NCBI RefSeq assembly: GCF_051400755.1
Contig: NZ_JBLFFL010000005.1
Span: forward strand, 1-64,000
From: Parapedobacter sp051400755
GTDB lineage: Bacteria > Bacteroidota > Bacteroidia > Sphingobacteriales > Sphingobacteriaceae
Direction of reading: 5' to 3'
Length of the DNA: 64,000 nucleotides
Below the pieces are notes generated by a model. The model worked only from the letters and a program-made list of their open reading frames with translations, searched no databases and was not told where the DNA came from. Numbering within the stretch: the stretch's first letter is position 1; each line of letters opens with the position of its first letter. Both the position numbers and the translations under genes were made by a program. Of the stretch, positions 10,930-20,371 are shown piece by piece.

Positions 10930-12321
10930 ATGGATATGAAAACAAGGGAATTTCAGGCACTGCTGCTATTATTCAGTCTATGGTTGCCTAGTTATGCACA
11001 ACCCGTCGAGAAACCCAACATCGTCATCATCCTAGCGGATGATTTGGGATGGGGAGACGTGGGTTACCACGGAAGCGAAATCAAGACCCCCAATATCGAT
11101 CGCTTAGCAAGGGAGGGAGTCATACTGGATCATTTTTATACTACCCCTATCTGTTCGCCCACTCGAGCTGGCCTGATGACGGGCCGATATCCCAACCGGT
11201 TTGGGCTGCGACAGACGGTGATCCCCCCGTGGAGTGATTTCGGGGTGGATACTTCAGCGGTATTTCTGCCGGAGATGCTGGCCCGGACAGGCTATCGGCA
11301 TCGGGCGGCACTCGGCAAATGGCACCTTGGACATGCCAAGCGTGCATTTCTACCCTTGCAACGGGGGTTCACCCATTTCTATGGGCACTATAACGGAGCA
11401 ATCGACTATTTTACCCATGAAAGAGAAGGGGAGCTCGATTGGCACCGTAATGAAGAGAGCTGCTACGATGAAGGGTATACCACCGACCTCATCACGCAGG
11501 AGGCGGTTTCCTGCATCAAGACCTATGCCCAAGCAGATGCCCCGTTTTTTCTGTATGTGGCTTACAATGCCCCTCATGCCCCCTTACAGGCTAAGCAGGA
11601 AGACCTATTAGCTAATGGCTATCAGGAAAACCAGTCCGCAGTTGCCACCAAACGGCAAACCTATGCAGCGATGGTTTCATCCATGGACGAAGGGATCGGC
11701 GACATCCTGTCGGCATTAGCGGAAATGGATATTGACACGAATACCCTCGTGTTGTTTTTCAGTGATAACGGTGCAGAAACTGCCCAGGGAGGGTCAAGTG
11801 GGGGACTTAGGGGAGCTAAATTTCTGGAATGGGAGGGCGGTACGCGGGCACCGGCAATCATCAAGTGGCCGGCCGGTTTTGTCGGTGGGCGAATCCTTAA
11901 ACAGGTAACGGGTTATATTGACGTGGTACCGACCCTCCGGGAAATCGCCGGGTCGGATGAAAAACTGCCAGCCGCATTGGACGGCGTGAGCATATGGTCC
12001 GTGCTTTCAGGAGCGCGGGAAACCATCGATCGGGAGTTTTACTTGGGGTATGGCACGCTGGTGACGGGCAATCGGTGGAAGGTGGTCAAAGCCGACGCGG
12101 GAAACGCCAAGATGGACCACCCGGAGGACCTATTGTTTGACATTCAAGCGGACCCCCGTGAACAGCGGGACCTCAAGCAGGCTTATCCGGCCATCTACCG
12201 GAAGTTGTTGCAACGGGTCACCGAGGTTTATGATGAAATTCATCCCGGCTTCACGGTAGCGCCATTCGGACAGGGACGGGAAGGCTTTACCGCGCCGCCC
12301 GAATGGAAGATTAAGGAATAA
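10930..12321 (+). CDS. Cys-type (FGE-dependent) sulfatase
   Basis: Removes sulfate esters from a carbohydrate, likely after or before fucose removal by its neighbours. The signal peptide ends at SYAQ (about residue 24), so it is exported. The metal-binding start is PNIVIILADDLGWGDVGYHG with Asp37 and Asp38. The modified residue is Cys75 in PICSPTRAGLMTGR, the CxPxR motif converted to formylglycine. GKWHLGH follows, then the second metal site FFSDNGAE. The sequence resembles the arylsulfatase B/GALNS branch of family S1, but the substrate cannot be read off. An FGE with both catalytic cysteines lies at 995-2110. Its stop is two bases from the convergent glyQS stop, with no terminator between. 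Confidence 0.93.
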   Translation: MDMKTREFQALLLLFSLWLPSYAQPVEKPNIVIILADDLGWGDVGYHGSEIKTPNIDRLAREGVILDHFYTTPICSPTRAGLMTGRYPNRFGLRQTVIPPWSDFGVDTSAVFLPEMLARTGYRHRAALGKWHLGHAKRAFLPLQRGFTHFYGHYNGAIDYFTHEREGELDWHRNEESCYDEGYTTDLITQEAVSCIKTYAQADAPFFLYVAYNAPHAPLQAKQEDLLANGYQENQSAVATKRQTYAAMVSSMDEGIGDILSALAEMDIDTNTLVLFFSDNGAETAQGGSSGGLRGAKFLEWEGGTRAPAIIKWPAGFVGGRILKQVTGYIDVVPTLREIAGSDEKLPAALDGVSIWSVLSGARETIDREFYLGYGTLVTGNRWKVVKADAGNAKMDHPEDLLFDIQADPREQRDLKQAYPAIYRKLLQRVTEVYDEIHPGFTVAPFGQGREGFTAPPEWKIKE

Positions 12322-12323
12322 CC

Positions 12324-13790
12324 CTATAGGTCGGTAAGCAGGTTCTTCCAACCCACCAGGTTGCCAATGATGTTTTCCAGTTGCGAAGCCGCCACACGCT
12401 CCTGCTCCATGCTATCGCGGTGCCGGAGGGTCACGGTATCATCTTCCAACGATTGATAGTCAACGGTGATACAGAATGGCGTACCGATCGCATCTTGCCT
12501 ACGGTAGCGCTTGCCGATAGAGTCCTTTTCGTCGTATTGGACATTGTAGTCGATCTTCAGCCGGTTGAGGATTTCCCTCGCTTTATCCGGCAAGCCATCT
12601 TTTTTCGTCAGGGGAAGCACGGCCGCTTTCACCGGCGCCAAGGTCGGGTGAAAATGCAGCACCGAACGCGAATCCTGTTTGTCGGCGGTACTGAGATCCT
12701 GCTCTTCAAAAGCATTGCAGAGCACCGTAAGGAACAGCCTGTCTAAGCCTATGGATGTTTCAATCACATAAGGCACGTAATTTTGGTTGATTTCCGGGTC
12801 GAAGTACTGAAGTTTCTTGCCCGAATATTTTTGGTGTTGGCTGAGGTCAAAATCGGTGCGTGAGTGGATACCTTCTACCTCTTTAAAACCGAAGGGAAAA
12901 TCGTATTCGATATCCACTGCGGCGTTGGCGTAGTGGGCTAGCTTTACGTGGTCATGGTACCGGTACCTAGCCGCATCACCGCCGATCGCGAGGTGCCATT
13001 TTAGGCGGGTTTCTTTCCAATGGCGGTACCATTCGAGCTCGGTGCCGGGCCGCACGAAAAACTGCATTTCCATTTGTTCGAACTCGCGCATGCGCATAAT
13101 GAATTGGCGGGCGATGACCTCATTGCGGAATGCCTTGCCGATCTGGGCGATACCGAAGGGGATTTTCATCCGGCCGCTCTTCTGCACGTTGAGGAAGTTG
13201 ACGAATATCCCTTGCGCCGTTTCGGGCCGCAGGTATACCGTTTCGGCACCCTCGGCCGATGCGCCCATCTGGGTAGAAAACATCAGGTTGAACTGTCGCA
13301 CATCTGTCCAGTTTCCTGTGCCGGAAAGGGGGCACACAATATGGTGGTTTTCAATAAGCGTTTTGAGTTTAGCCAAGTCATCGGCATTCAGTGCGGCATC
13401 AAGATCGGCCTGCAATTGGTGGGCCTCTTCGGCTTTGCCGTCGGCCTCATAACGCGCGATCTGGTCTTCGATCAGCTGGTCGGCCCGGTAGCGCTTCTTC
13501 GAATCTTTATTATCGATCATCGGGTCGTTGAAGCCATCTACGTGGCCGGAGGCCTTCCAGGTGGTCGGGTGCATGAAGATTGCCGCATCGATGCCCACGA
13601 TATGCTCGTGAAGCTGTACCATCGCCTTCCACCAATAAGCCTTCAGGTTGTTTTTAAGCTCGGCGCCTAACTGACCGTAGTCATATACGGCGCTAAGCCC
13701 ATCATATATTTCGCTGGAAGGGAACACAAAACCGTATTCCTTGGCATGTGAAATCACGTTTTTGAAGAAGTCGTCCGTCTGTTTGCTCAT
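12324..13790 (-). CDS. glyQS: Glycyl-tRNA synthetase, dimeric single-chain type
   Basis: Charges tRNA-Gly with glycine. The 488 residues are the alpha2 form shared with eukaryotes, not the alpha2-beta2 form. The start has FVFPSSEIYDGLSAVYDYGQLG, and class II motifs are visible: motif 2 region FRNEVIARQFIMRMREFEQME and the motif 3 region VIETSIGLDRLFLTVL. The anticodon-binding domain is at about 395-488. The start ATG lies only seven bases after a -7 promoter element (see 13798-13829), so its mRNA may have almost no leader. Confidence 0.97.
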   Translation of the reverse strand: MSKQTDDFFKNVISHAKEYGFVFPSSEIYDGLSAVYDYGQLGAELKNNLKAYWWKAMVQLHEHIVGIDAAIFMHPTTWKASGHVDGFNDPMIDNKDSKKRYRADQLIEDQIARYEADGKAEEAHQLQADLDAALNADDLAKLKTLIENHHIVCPLSGTGNWTDVRQFNLMFSTQMGASAEGAETVYLRPETAQGIFVNFLNVQKSGRMKIPFGIAQIGKAFRNEVIARQFIMRMREFEQMEMQFFVRPGTELEWYRHWKETRLKWHLAIGGDAARYRYHDHVKLAHYANAAVDIEYDFPFGFKEVEGIHSRTDFDLSQHQKYSGKKLQYFDPEINQNYVPYVIETSIGLDRLFLTVLCNAFEEQDLSTADKQDSRSVLHFHPTLAPVKAAVLPLTKKDGLPDKAREILNRLKIDYNVQYDEKDSIGKRYRRQDAIGTPFCITVDYQSLEDDTVTLRHRDSMEQERVAASQLENIIGNLVGWKNLLTDL

Positions 13791-13797
13791 AAGACGG

Positions 13798-13829
13798 CAA
13801 ACTTAGCTAAAATGCGCTGCATTCGCGAA
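13798..13829 (-). promoter_or_regulatory. glyQS promoter, nearly leaderless
   Basis: On the minus strand TTCG (13826-13829), a 20-base spacer and TAAGTTTG (13798-13805) fit the Bacteroidetes promoter with one mismatch in the -33 box. The start codon begins at 13790, so the untranslated leader would be four bases or fewer. Confidence 0.5.
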
Positions 13830-13886
13830 CACGGATTTAACAAAAATAGGAATGGCCGACAGCGGTATGAGCAGCGGCCAAAGCGG

Positions 13887-14945
13887 TCATGCCGGTGGCC
13901 GGTGGTCTTCTACCACGATTTCATTGTCTACGAGGTTCTGCCTTTTATTGGCCTCATAGATGCGCACCGTGATGAGAAAATAAGACAGCAAAAGCGGTCC
14001 GTACACCAATCCCATTAAGCCGAACAGCGGCAACCCGATAATAACACCCACGACGGTAATAATGGGGTGGATATCGCCGACCTTCTTCGCGATGACCAAG
14101 CGGAGGACATTGTCGATATTGATCACCACCGCAAATCCATAGACCAACAGGCCGATTGCCGCGAAATTATTGCCTTGCGTGAACGCAAAGATTGCCGCTG
14201 GCACGAAAACAAGCGGCGGACCTAACAGGGGGACGAAAGCTAGGATGGCGCAGATCACCCCCCAAAAAAGGGCGTCTTGGAAGCCGAATATCCAAAAACC
14301 CAAGGTAAGCACCCCTCCTTGAACGATGGCAATCAGCGTTTGGCCAATGACATTGGAATAGGTAATATTGCGCAATTCGCGCCCAAATCGTACGGCATTT
14401 TCGATCCGGAAAGGCGAATAACGGAGCAGTCCGCGTTCAAAACCTCGAAAGTTGGTCAGGATGAAATATAACAGGAAATACATAACGGCAATGTCAAGAA
14501 AGAGGCTCGCGGCTCCGCTGAGCAGCGACGTGAATAAACCACCAAGATAAGAGGCGCTTTTCTCCAATTGTTCCTGAATCAGATCCGGCCTGCCTAGTTT
14601 GTCTCCGGCAAATTCATTGATGGTGTTCACGATCCGCTGAATCCATTCGGGATTTCTGATCAAGCTGACGATCTTGTTAGTGAGCATCGTGCCGATACCC
14701 AAGAATGGCAAAATGATGATCAAAAATGAGCCGATGATGATGATGACAGCAACAATGGGCCGCCGCCACCGCAGCCGCTCCACCATCCACATATTCAGGG
14801 GTCTAAACAAGGTATACATGACCATGGTGCCCAGCAGCGCACCGATAATGTTCCGCACAGCATAGGCAATGATAGCCCCTAATATGATCAGGAGCACCAA
14901 AGTAATGGTATTTCGTTCCTTTTGGGAGAATATTGAACGGGACAT
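13887..14945 (-). CDS. AI-2E family (PerM-like) membrane transporter
   Basis: A roughly 350-residue integral membrane protein of the AI-2E/PF01594 family. Hydrophobic pairs near the N-terminus (ITLVLLIILGAIIAYAVRNI, then IVAVIIIIGSFLIIILPFLG) are followed by a soluble helical stretch. Towards the C-terminus come the family segments WGVICAILAFVPLLGPPLVF and GLPLFGLMGLVYGPLLLSYF. Members export small solutes or ions; the substrate here is unknown. The longest frame starts with GTG at 14963, while ATG at 14945 (MSRSIFSQKE) is preferred. It lies 38 bases after the enoyl-CoA hydratase gene on the same strand. Confidence 0.9.
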   Translation of the reverse strand: MSRSIFSQKERNTITLVLLIILGAIIAYAVRNIIGALLGTMVMYTLFRPLNMWMVERLRWRRPIVAVIIIIGSFLIIILPFLGIGTMLTNKIVSLIRNPEWIQRIVNTINEFAGDKLGRPDLIQEQLEKSASYLGGLFTSLLSGAASLFLDIAVMYFLLYFILTNFRGFERGLLRYSPFRIENAVRFGRELRNITYSNVIGQTLIAIVQGGVLTLGFWIFGFQDALFWGVICAILAFVPLLGPPLVFVPAAIFAFTQGNNFAAIGLLVYGFAVVINIDNVLRLVIAKKVGDIHPIITVVGVIIGLPLFGLMGLVYGPLLLSYFLITVRIYEANKRQNLVDNEIVVEDHRPPA

Positions 14946-14982
14946 ATGCAAACGACTTAACACGCTATCCTTAAACGCTCAA

Positions 14983-15756
14983 TCAGAAGTTTGGTTTTCG
15001 TTTCGCTAAAAAAGCGGCTACCCCCTCCTTAAAGTCGGGCGTATCAAAGCATTGACCGAATTCCTTGATTTCGGTTTCGAAGCCGTGTTGCGCCGCGCCG
15101 AGGCTGGCGTTTACGGCCCGGATGGCGGCGCCTATGGCATGCGGGGAGCGGGAAGCAATGCGGTTTAAAATGCTGATCGCTTTCTCCATCAGATCTGGTG
15201 GTGTCACGACATGATTAACGATGCCATAGGCCAACCCTTCTTCCGCCGTGATCATGTCTCCGGTGAGGATCATCTCCAGCGCCCTTCCCCGCCCTGCCAA
15301 TTGGGTAAGCCGCTGGGTACCGCCATATCCGGGTATCAAACCCAGTGATACTTCCGGAAGCCCCAGTTTGGCGTGGCTGGCGGCTACACGCAGATGGCAG
15401 GCCAGGGCCAGTTCCAGGCCGCCCCCCAGCGCATATCCATTGATGGCTGCAACAATGGGTTTATGGGCCTGCTGGATCATATCGAATAGGCGATGCTGCC
15501 CTTCACGGGCCAGCCGTTCGCCCTGCTGGCTGTCAAATGAGGCAAACTCACTGATGTCTGCTCCGGCTACAAATGCTTTGTCCCCAGCGCCGGTAAGGAC
15601 AATGCCCCGCACCGAAGCCGCGGCTAGCGCAGCGCTGATGGCATCATGCAGTGCTGCCAGGAGGAGTTTATTCAGCGCGTTGAGTTTGTTTTCGCGGTTA
15701 ATGACGATATAGCGGATATTGCCCTCGTCATGGATCAACAAATGTTCGTATGTCAT
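14983..15756 (-). CDS. Enoyl-CoA hydratase/isomerase family protein
   Basis: A crotonase-fold enzyme that probably hydrates 2-enoyl-CoA in fatty acid or amino acid breakdown. Both catalytic glutamates are present, Glu117 in GGGLELALA and Glu137 in LPEVSLGLIPGYGGTQRL (counted from the GTG at 15762), spaced 20 residues apart as in true hydratases. The oxyanion-hole segment AFVAGADISEF is at about 64-73. ATG at 15756 is the likely start. It begins 9 bases after the DUF5686 stop, so the two genes are probably one transcript, although their functions are not obviously linked. Confidence 0.92.
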   Translation of the reverse strand: MTYEHLLIHDEGNIRYIVINRENKLNALNKLLLAALHDAISAALAAASVRGIVLTGAGDKAFVAGADISEFASFDSQQGERLAREGQHRLFDMIQQAHKPIVAAINGYALGGGLELALACHLRVAASHAKLGLPEVSLGLIPGYGGTQRLTQLAGRGRALEMILTGDMITAEEGLAYGIVNHVVTPPDLMEKAISILNRIASRSPHAIGAAIRAVNASLGAAQHGFETEIKEFGQCFDTPDFKEGVAAFLAKRKPNF

Positions 15757-15765
15757 GGCCACTAT

Positions 15766-18309
15766 TCAAAAATCTATCTTTGCACTGAAGCGTATCCCCC
15801 CTTTGTCAATATCGGGATGGTTAAGATACGACAATCGGCGAACATATTCTACCCGGAGCACATTCAAGATATTTTCCACCCCGACACTCGCTTCCATATA
15901 CGGTCTGCGCGTCAAGGTAAACGTTGTCGCGTTTCCGTCCTGATCGGTTGGAAGCCGAAAAACGGATGGATTATTTTCAGGATGGTTTTCATCACGTATG
16001 CTGCCGTATAGCAATTTGAAACCAGCCAATTCGCGAATCTTCAATTTTTTCAGCAAAGGTATCTTATTGAGGATAAATCCGTGCGGCCGATACTCCATAC
16101 TTAGCTTTATATACTGGTCACTCACGAATTCGAGATTGTTCATCAGGCTATATGAATCTGGTGTCATCACATACGTTTGGCTGGCGTTCGGGATGTCCAG
16201 CAGCGGGTAGGGCAGGGTTCCGAAGATATAGCCGGTCCCTATATTGACATCGGCCAACCCCAGCTGAGAAAGAAATACCCGTTTGAACACATTGAGCCTG
16301 AAGGCGTGATAGCTGTATTGCCCACCGAAAAGCCCTTTTATGCCCATGTTGTAGCGCACATTGAAAACAGGATATTCGTTAATTATCGGCGTACGCTCCA
16401 AGTTGCGCTGATAAAACTCTTCATTCGGTGCCCAGCGCAGATCAATGCCCAATTCCGATGTCTGCAACGTGCCTAAGGTATCCGTCACATTTCCCGCTTT
16501 GACGAAGTGCAGTCCGAGCGCGGGAGATTGTTGCAGCGACGAAAAAAAGGTCTGCAGCATCACGTGATTGCCAAATTCGATGATATGGTTAAGCCTAAAG
16601 GCATCGTGGTATAGCCATTTATCCTGGTTACCGCTGCGGAAGGAGCGCATAAAGCTGTCCCCATTGCGGAATCCCAGCAGTTGCCCCGGCTCCCGCGCAT
16701 CCTGTTGGTACGTTGCATGGAGGTAATGCGAGGGGTATTCGCCCACCCGCCGCCCATTGAGCGTATAGGCGGCCCCACCGAAAAATTTAACCCGCGCATC
16801 CCGAAAGCCGTAGGCGACGTATGCTTCAGCATACAGTTTTTCAGAAAACTGCCGGGTTGTTCGTCCACTCAGCCTCGCCCGGCTGCCCTCAAGGTCGTTG
16901 AAGCTATACGAATATTCCAACGGACCAAATTCCACTGGCCCTGCGTTGAGGTAGCTTTGGGCGACGAGGTACCCTAGTTTCAATGTCCGCTTGAATTGGC
17001 GGTTCTGTTGCAGGCTATCGAGGTTGGTGTAGGTCTTGGCTTCTACCTCCCGCAGTTGCATGGGCCGTTCATGTTGCCAATAATCCACTGTTTGCTGGTC
17101 CGCATCCGCCGTTTTTACCAACGGTTGGCCGCCGAACACGCTCGTTGGAATGGTGGTTTTGGTGTCATAGTCGCTATAGACCAGCGTACGCTGCCCGAAA
17201 ACCCCTCGTTTGCCCTCAAACAAGCCGAAATGGAGCTGCATATCAGAATAGGTAAGCAGGTAAACCCCACTGCTATGGCGGCTGAAGCGAAGCGCAATCT
17301 CCACTTTGCTTACCCAATTCACGTCGGCATGGCGGTCTATCCAGATGTCGGCGCGGCGGATACCATAATTGCCATCTAACGTGACTTGCAGTTTGCCTGC
17401 AAACAACCGGTCTTCCTCATTCCTCGGTACGAAGGTGAGCTCTACGAATTCTCCCTCGCTGCTCGATATGGTGTCCGTGATGAAAAACTTATAAAATAAG
17501 GGGGCCGCATCCGCCGTGGGGCTTAAGAAGGGTTTATTGAGGATGAGGATATTATTTTCATAAATATCCACATCGGTGTGGATGAATTTGAAATAGGCTT
17601 CGATATTTTCATTATTCACATAGCGCTTATCGAGCTCCGTTTTTTTGTGTGCCGTGACAATGGTTTTGTGCGCCGCCGGACTTAAGCGTTGATACCGATG
17701 TGAAAGATTTTCCTCCAAATAGACCGGCAGTAGGGAATGACCAGGCACTAACGTCGTATCGACATTTTCGAATGCAAACCGAAATCCTCGGGTCAATGGG
17801 CTATTGGTGACAAATTTCGGCGCATCACGCAGCGCCATCATGATCTTTTCATACGCATCGAACGATACATAATCAAAGCGGGCGAGGCGATTGACGCGCT
17901 TATGTTCGATCACCTGTTGGATGAGCGCCACCGCCGGATTGTCACGATTCCGGTATCGACCCTTGCCGCTCACCACCACTTCGTCGAGCGTTTGGAGGTC
18001 TTCTGCTAACGCCACGTCTATGGCCAAAGAGGTGTTTGGTCCGAGCGGTTTGGTGACAGTCCGATAGCCCAACGCGTTGAACTGGATATGGGTTGCCGTG
18101 GAATCGTAGGGTAGGGTATAATTTCCCGAGCTGTCCGTAGAGGTGCCGTGCGTTGTACGAAGCAGTGCCACGGTGGCGCCAGCGATACCTTCTCCCGACG
18201 CGGCATCGGTCACCCTCCCCTTAATGGCCGGCTGTGCAGATACCAGTGAAGAAGTGATTAACCCCGCCACGGCCAATATGCCCTTTAAAACCGCAAATCG
18301 TATTCTCAT
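15766..18309 (-). CDS. DUF5686/carboxypeptidase-like regulatory domain outer-membrane protein
   Basis: A large envelope protein typical of Bacteroidetes. Counting from the ATG at 18309 (MRIRFAVLKG), a signal peptide ends at VSAQ. A carboxypeptidase regulatory-like beta-sandwich follows (IKGRVTDAASGEGIAGATVA ... SGNYTLPYD), then a long DUF5686 region ending in predicted beta-barrel strands. The final residues IRFSAKIDF fit an outer-membrane barrel end. The role is unknown. The longer frame to 18354 adds 15 residues with no signal-peptide character. TATCTTGT, one mismatch from the -7 consensus, lies just upstream on the minus strand. Confidence 0.88.
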   Translation of the reverse strand: MRIRFAVLKGILAVAGLITSSLVSAQPAIKGRVTDAASGEGIAGATVALLRTTHGTSTDSSGNYTLPYDSTATHIQFNALGYRTVTKPLGPNTSLAIDVALAEDLQTLDEVVVSGKGRYRNRDNPAVALIQQVIEHKRVNRLARFDYVSFDAYEKIMMALRDAPKFVTNSPLTRGFRFAFENVDTTLVPGHSLLPVYLEENLSHRYQRLSPAAHKTIVTAHKKTELDKRYVNNENIEAYFKFIHTDVDIYENNILILNKPFLSPTADAAPLFYKFFITDTISSSEGEFVELTFVPRNEEDRLFAGKLQVTLDGNYGIRRADIWIDRHADVNWVSKVEIALRFSRHSSGVYLLTYSDMQLHFGLFEGKRGVFGQRTLVYSDYDTKTTIPTSVFGGQPLVKTADADQQTVDYWQHERPMQLREVEAKTYTNLDSLQQNRQFKRTLKLGYLVAQSYLNAGPVEFGPLEYSYSFNDLEGSRARLSGRTTRQFSEKLYAEAYVAYGFRDARVKFFGGAAYTLNGRRVGEYPSHYLHATYQQDAREPGQLLGFRNGDSFMRSFRSGNQDKWLYHDAFRLNHIIEFGNHVMLQTFFSSLQQSPALGLHFVKAGNVTDTLGTLQTSELGIDLRWAPNEEFYQRNLERTPIINEYPVFNVRYNMGIKGLFGGQYSYHAFRLNVFKRVFLSQLGLADVNIGTGYIFGTLPYPLLDIPNASQTYVMTPDSYSLMNNLEFVSDQYIKLSMEYRPHGFILNKIPLLKKLKIRELAGFKLLYGSIRDENHPENNPSVFRLPTDQDGNATTFTLTRRPYMEASVGVENILNVLRVEYVRRLSYLNHPDIDKGGIRFSAKIDF

Positions 18310-18402
18310 AGTAGCCCATTCCGTTTCGTACTTAACGTGAATAAACGTCCACAAGATACAATTTGTTGAGTAGGTTTAACATAAAAGTTGTTATTCACTC
18401 AC

Positions 18403-19401
18403 CTACTTCACCAATTCCACCTTATCCAACTCGGCCGAAATCGCAGCCACCTCTGCCGGACTCAGACTGGCTTCCATTGTATTGGCATTTTGCGTGGCCT
18501 GTTCCACGTTCCTGGCACCAGCCAATGCGATGGTAATGCCCGGCTGCGCTAAGGTCCATAGCAAAACCAATTGGCCCAAGGAGATGCCTTTACCATCGGC
18601 TATGGGTTTGATGGTATCCAGAAAGGCATTCGTGCGGCGGAGGTTTTCATCGCTGAAGAAGTAGATCCCCGCACGATGGTCTCCTTCACTGAAGGCATGG
18701 CCTGGCTTCATCTTTCCGGTGAGCAGCCCCCTTTCCATGGGGCTATACGCCAATATGGATTTGCCTTCTGCGATACAATATGGCACTACTTCGGTTTCGA
18801 TGCCCCGTTTGACCATGCTATAGGGCACCTGGTTGGATACCACATCTACAGAATTGGAAGCCTCAGCCAATTGCTCCACGTTGTAATTGCACACCCCCGC
18901 ATACCTGACCTTGCCCTGCTGGATGAGCTGGGCTATCGCTTCCATGGATTCCTGGATGGGTGTGGTGCGCTCGGGCCAATGGATTTGGTAAAGATCAATA
19001 TAGTCGGTACCTAATCGGCGTAGGCTATCTTCGCATTCCTTGATAATGCTCTCTTTACCCGCATATCGGTAGATATCGATCGCTTTTCCTGAATTATCTT
19101 TACTATGGGATGCAAACTCTCCCTTAGCCAGGTCCCAGCGCATGCCATATTTGGTCAGCACATATACCTTGTCACGCGGAATGCCCTTAATGGCTTCGCC
19201 AACAATTTCTTCACTGGTGCCCTGCCCGTAAATCGGTGCGGTATCAATAGCATTCACCCCTAGGTCGTACGAAGCTTTGATGGCTTCCACGGCATCCTTC
19301 CGTTCGGTGCCGCCCCACATCCAGCCCCCGGCAGCCCAAGCACCAAAGGTAATCACCGATAGGTTCATGTCTGTTCCCGCTATTTTTCTGTATTGCATCA
19401 T
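18403..19401 (-). CDS. Aldo/keto reductase
   Basis: An NADPH-dependent oxidoreductase of the AKR (beta/alpha)8 barrel. The catalytic tetrad can be seen: Asp in NAIDTAPIYGQG with the Tyr five residues on, Lys in VLTKYGM and His in LYQIHWPE. GVCNYN and the cofactor-binding end ITIALAGARNVEQATQNANT are also typical. ATG at 19401 (MMQYRKIAGTDM) is chosen over the 19-residue longer frame. The divergent HxlR regulator 127 bases away may control it. Substrate unknown. Confidence 0.93.
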   Translation of the reverse strand: MMQYRKIAGTDMNLSVITFGAWAAGGWMWGGTERKDAVEAIKASYDLGVNAIDTAPIYGQGTSEEIVGEAIKGIPRDKVYVLTKYGMRWDLAKGEFASHSKDNSGKAIDIYRYAGKESIIKECEDSLRRLGTDYIDLYQIHWPERTTPIQESMEAIAQLIQQGKVRYAGVCNYNVEQLAEASNSVDVVSNQVPYSMVKRGIETEVVPYCIAEGKSILAYSPMERGLLTGKMKPGHAFSEGDHRAGIYFFSDENLRRTNAFLDTIKPIADGKGISLGQLVLLWTLAQPGITIALAGARNVEQATQNANTMEASLSPAEVAAISAELDKVELVK

Positions 19402-19528
19402 GATCGAGTTTTTAAATGTAACATGTATCTTCGCTATATCGCCTTTCGGCGCCCACAAAATAAGACATCCCTAATTGCAACGACAATAACTACTAAAATA
19501 ATGAGTTATTGATAAAGAAAGGACACCG

Positions 19529-19885
19529 ATGAGAAAAGTAACATCCACTAACTATCAAAACCAGCTTTACCTCGAAGACAAATGCGCGTTGAATGAGCTC
19601 ATCCACCTGCTCAGTAAGCGTTGGATGACGGACGTGCTATTCAGTATTGAAGAGGGTAATACCCGCTTTTCCGGCATCAAAGAAGACCTCAAACACATCA
19701 GCGACAATATATTAGCTGATCGGCTCCGGCTTCTTGAGCACCACCGTTTGATTTCGCGCCACGAGGACCTCGGGAGCGGACCCCTACGGGTAGCATACGC
19801 ACTCACGGCAACCGGCGAAGCGTTAAGCGAACTGTTGGATCATCTTTGCCAGTTTGCCGAAGGCCGGATGGTTTTCCCCGATTAG
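19529..19885 (+). CDS. HxlR family transcriptional regulator
   Basis: A 118-residue winged-helix regulator. It shows the family start CALNELIHLLSKRWMTDVLF, then RFSGIKEDLKHISDNILADR and the wing region RLRLLEHHRLISR. A single Cys at residue 19 precedes the recognition domain, the position used for redox or electrophile sensing in HypR and related members. It is divergent from the aldo/keto reductase, a common arrangement for sensing toxic aldehydes or quinones. The start has a fair ribosome site (AAAGGAC). It converges with the cytochrome gene, three bases between stops. Confidence 0.92.
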   Translation: MRKVTSTNYQNQLYLEDKCALNELIHLLSKRWMTDVLFSIEEGNTRFSGIKEDLKHISDNILADRLRLLEHHRLISRHEDLGSGPLRVAYALTATGEALSELLDHLCQFAEGRMVFPD

Positions 19886-19888
19886 CAT

Positions 19889-20371
19889 TTACTTCAATGT
19901 ATCCCTTATCTGGGCGACCTCTTCGGCCGTTAGGGTATCGGCGCGGTTTCCAAAGCTGTTTCGGATATATGACAATACCTGGGCGACCTCTTCATCCTTC
20001 AGGAAAACATGGGCTGGCATCGCGTTGCTGTAGACCATCCCATTGACTTCCAAACCTTCATTTGAGCCGTTGAGCACGATCCGGATAAGCCGTTCCTTAT
20101 CCCCGGTCACATAATCCGTCTTGGTCAGCGGCGGGTTGAGGTTGGGCACGCCACTTCCGTTTTGCTGGTGGCACGTAGCGCAATATTGATCGTACACTAC
20201 TTTTCCCGCTTTCATGCCCGGTGACAACTCCACCGGAGGTTCCGCTGCCGTTTCCATTTCCACTTTTGTCTGCTCTTCCGTTTGCTGGCCGCCGCAAGCG
20301 ACGGCCAATGCTGATAGAAACGTTGCCGCAAATAGTCGGATGTGTATGCCTGGGCGGCTATTCACCCGCAT
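19889..20371 (-). CDS. Lipoprotein cytochrome c, class I
   Basis: A mono-haem electron carrier. The signal peptide ends in lipobox AVAC with Cys26. After a low-complexity linker rich in Glu the haem site CATCH lies at 64-68, and the distal Met is in YSNAMPAHV. The remaining helix (DEEVAQVLSYIRNSFGN) is typical. Its start overlaps the end of the PQQ-type dehydrogenase gene by 14 bases, so the pair is translationally coupled and the cytochrome is probably the electron acceptor of that enzyme. Confidence 0.92.
   Translation of the reverse strand: MRVNSRPGIHIRLFAATFLSALAVACGGQQTEEQTKVEMETAAEPPVELSPGMKAGKVVYDQYCATCHQQNGSGVPNLNPPLTKTDYVTGDKERLIRIVLNGSNEGLEVNGMVYSNAMPAHVFLKDEEVAQVLSYIRNSFGNRADTLTAEEVAQIRDTLK

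Noticed and set aside
13020..13670. A 216-residue plus-strand frame opposite glyQS
   Set aside because: It is antisense to a highly conserved housekeeping gene and lacks a credible start region.
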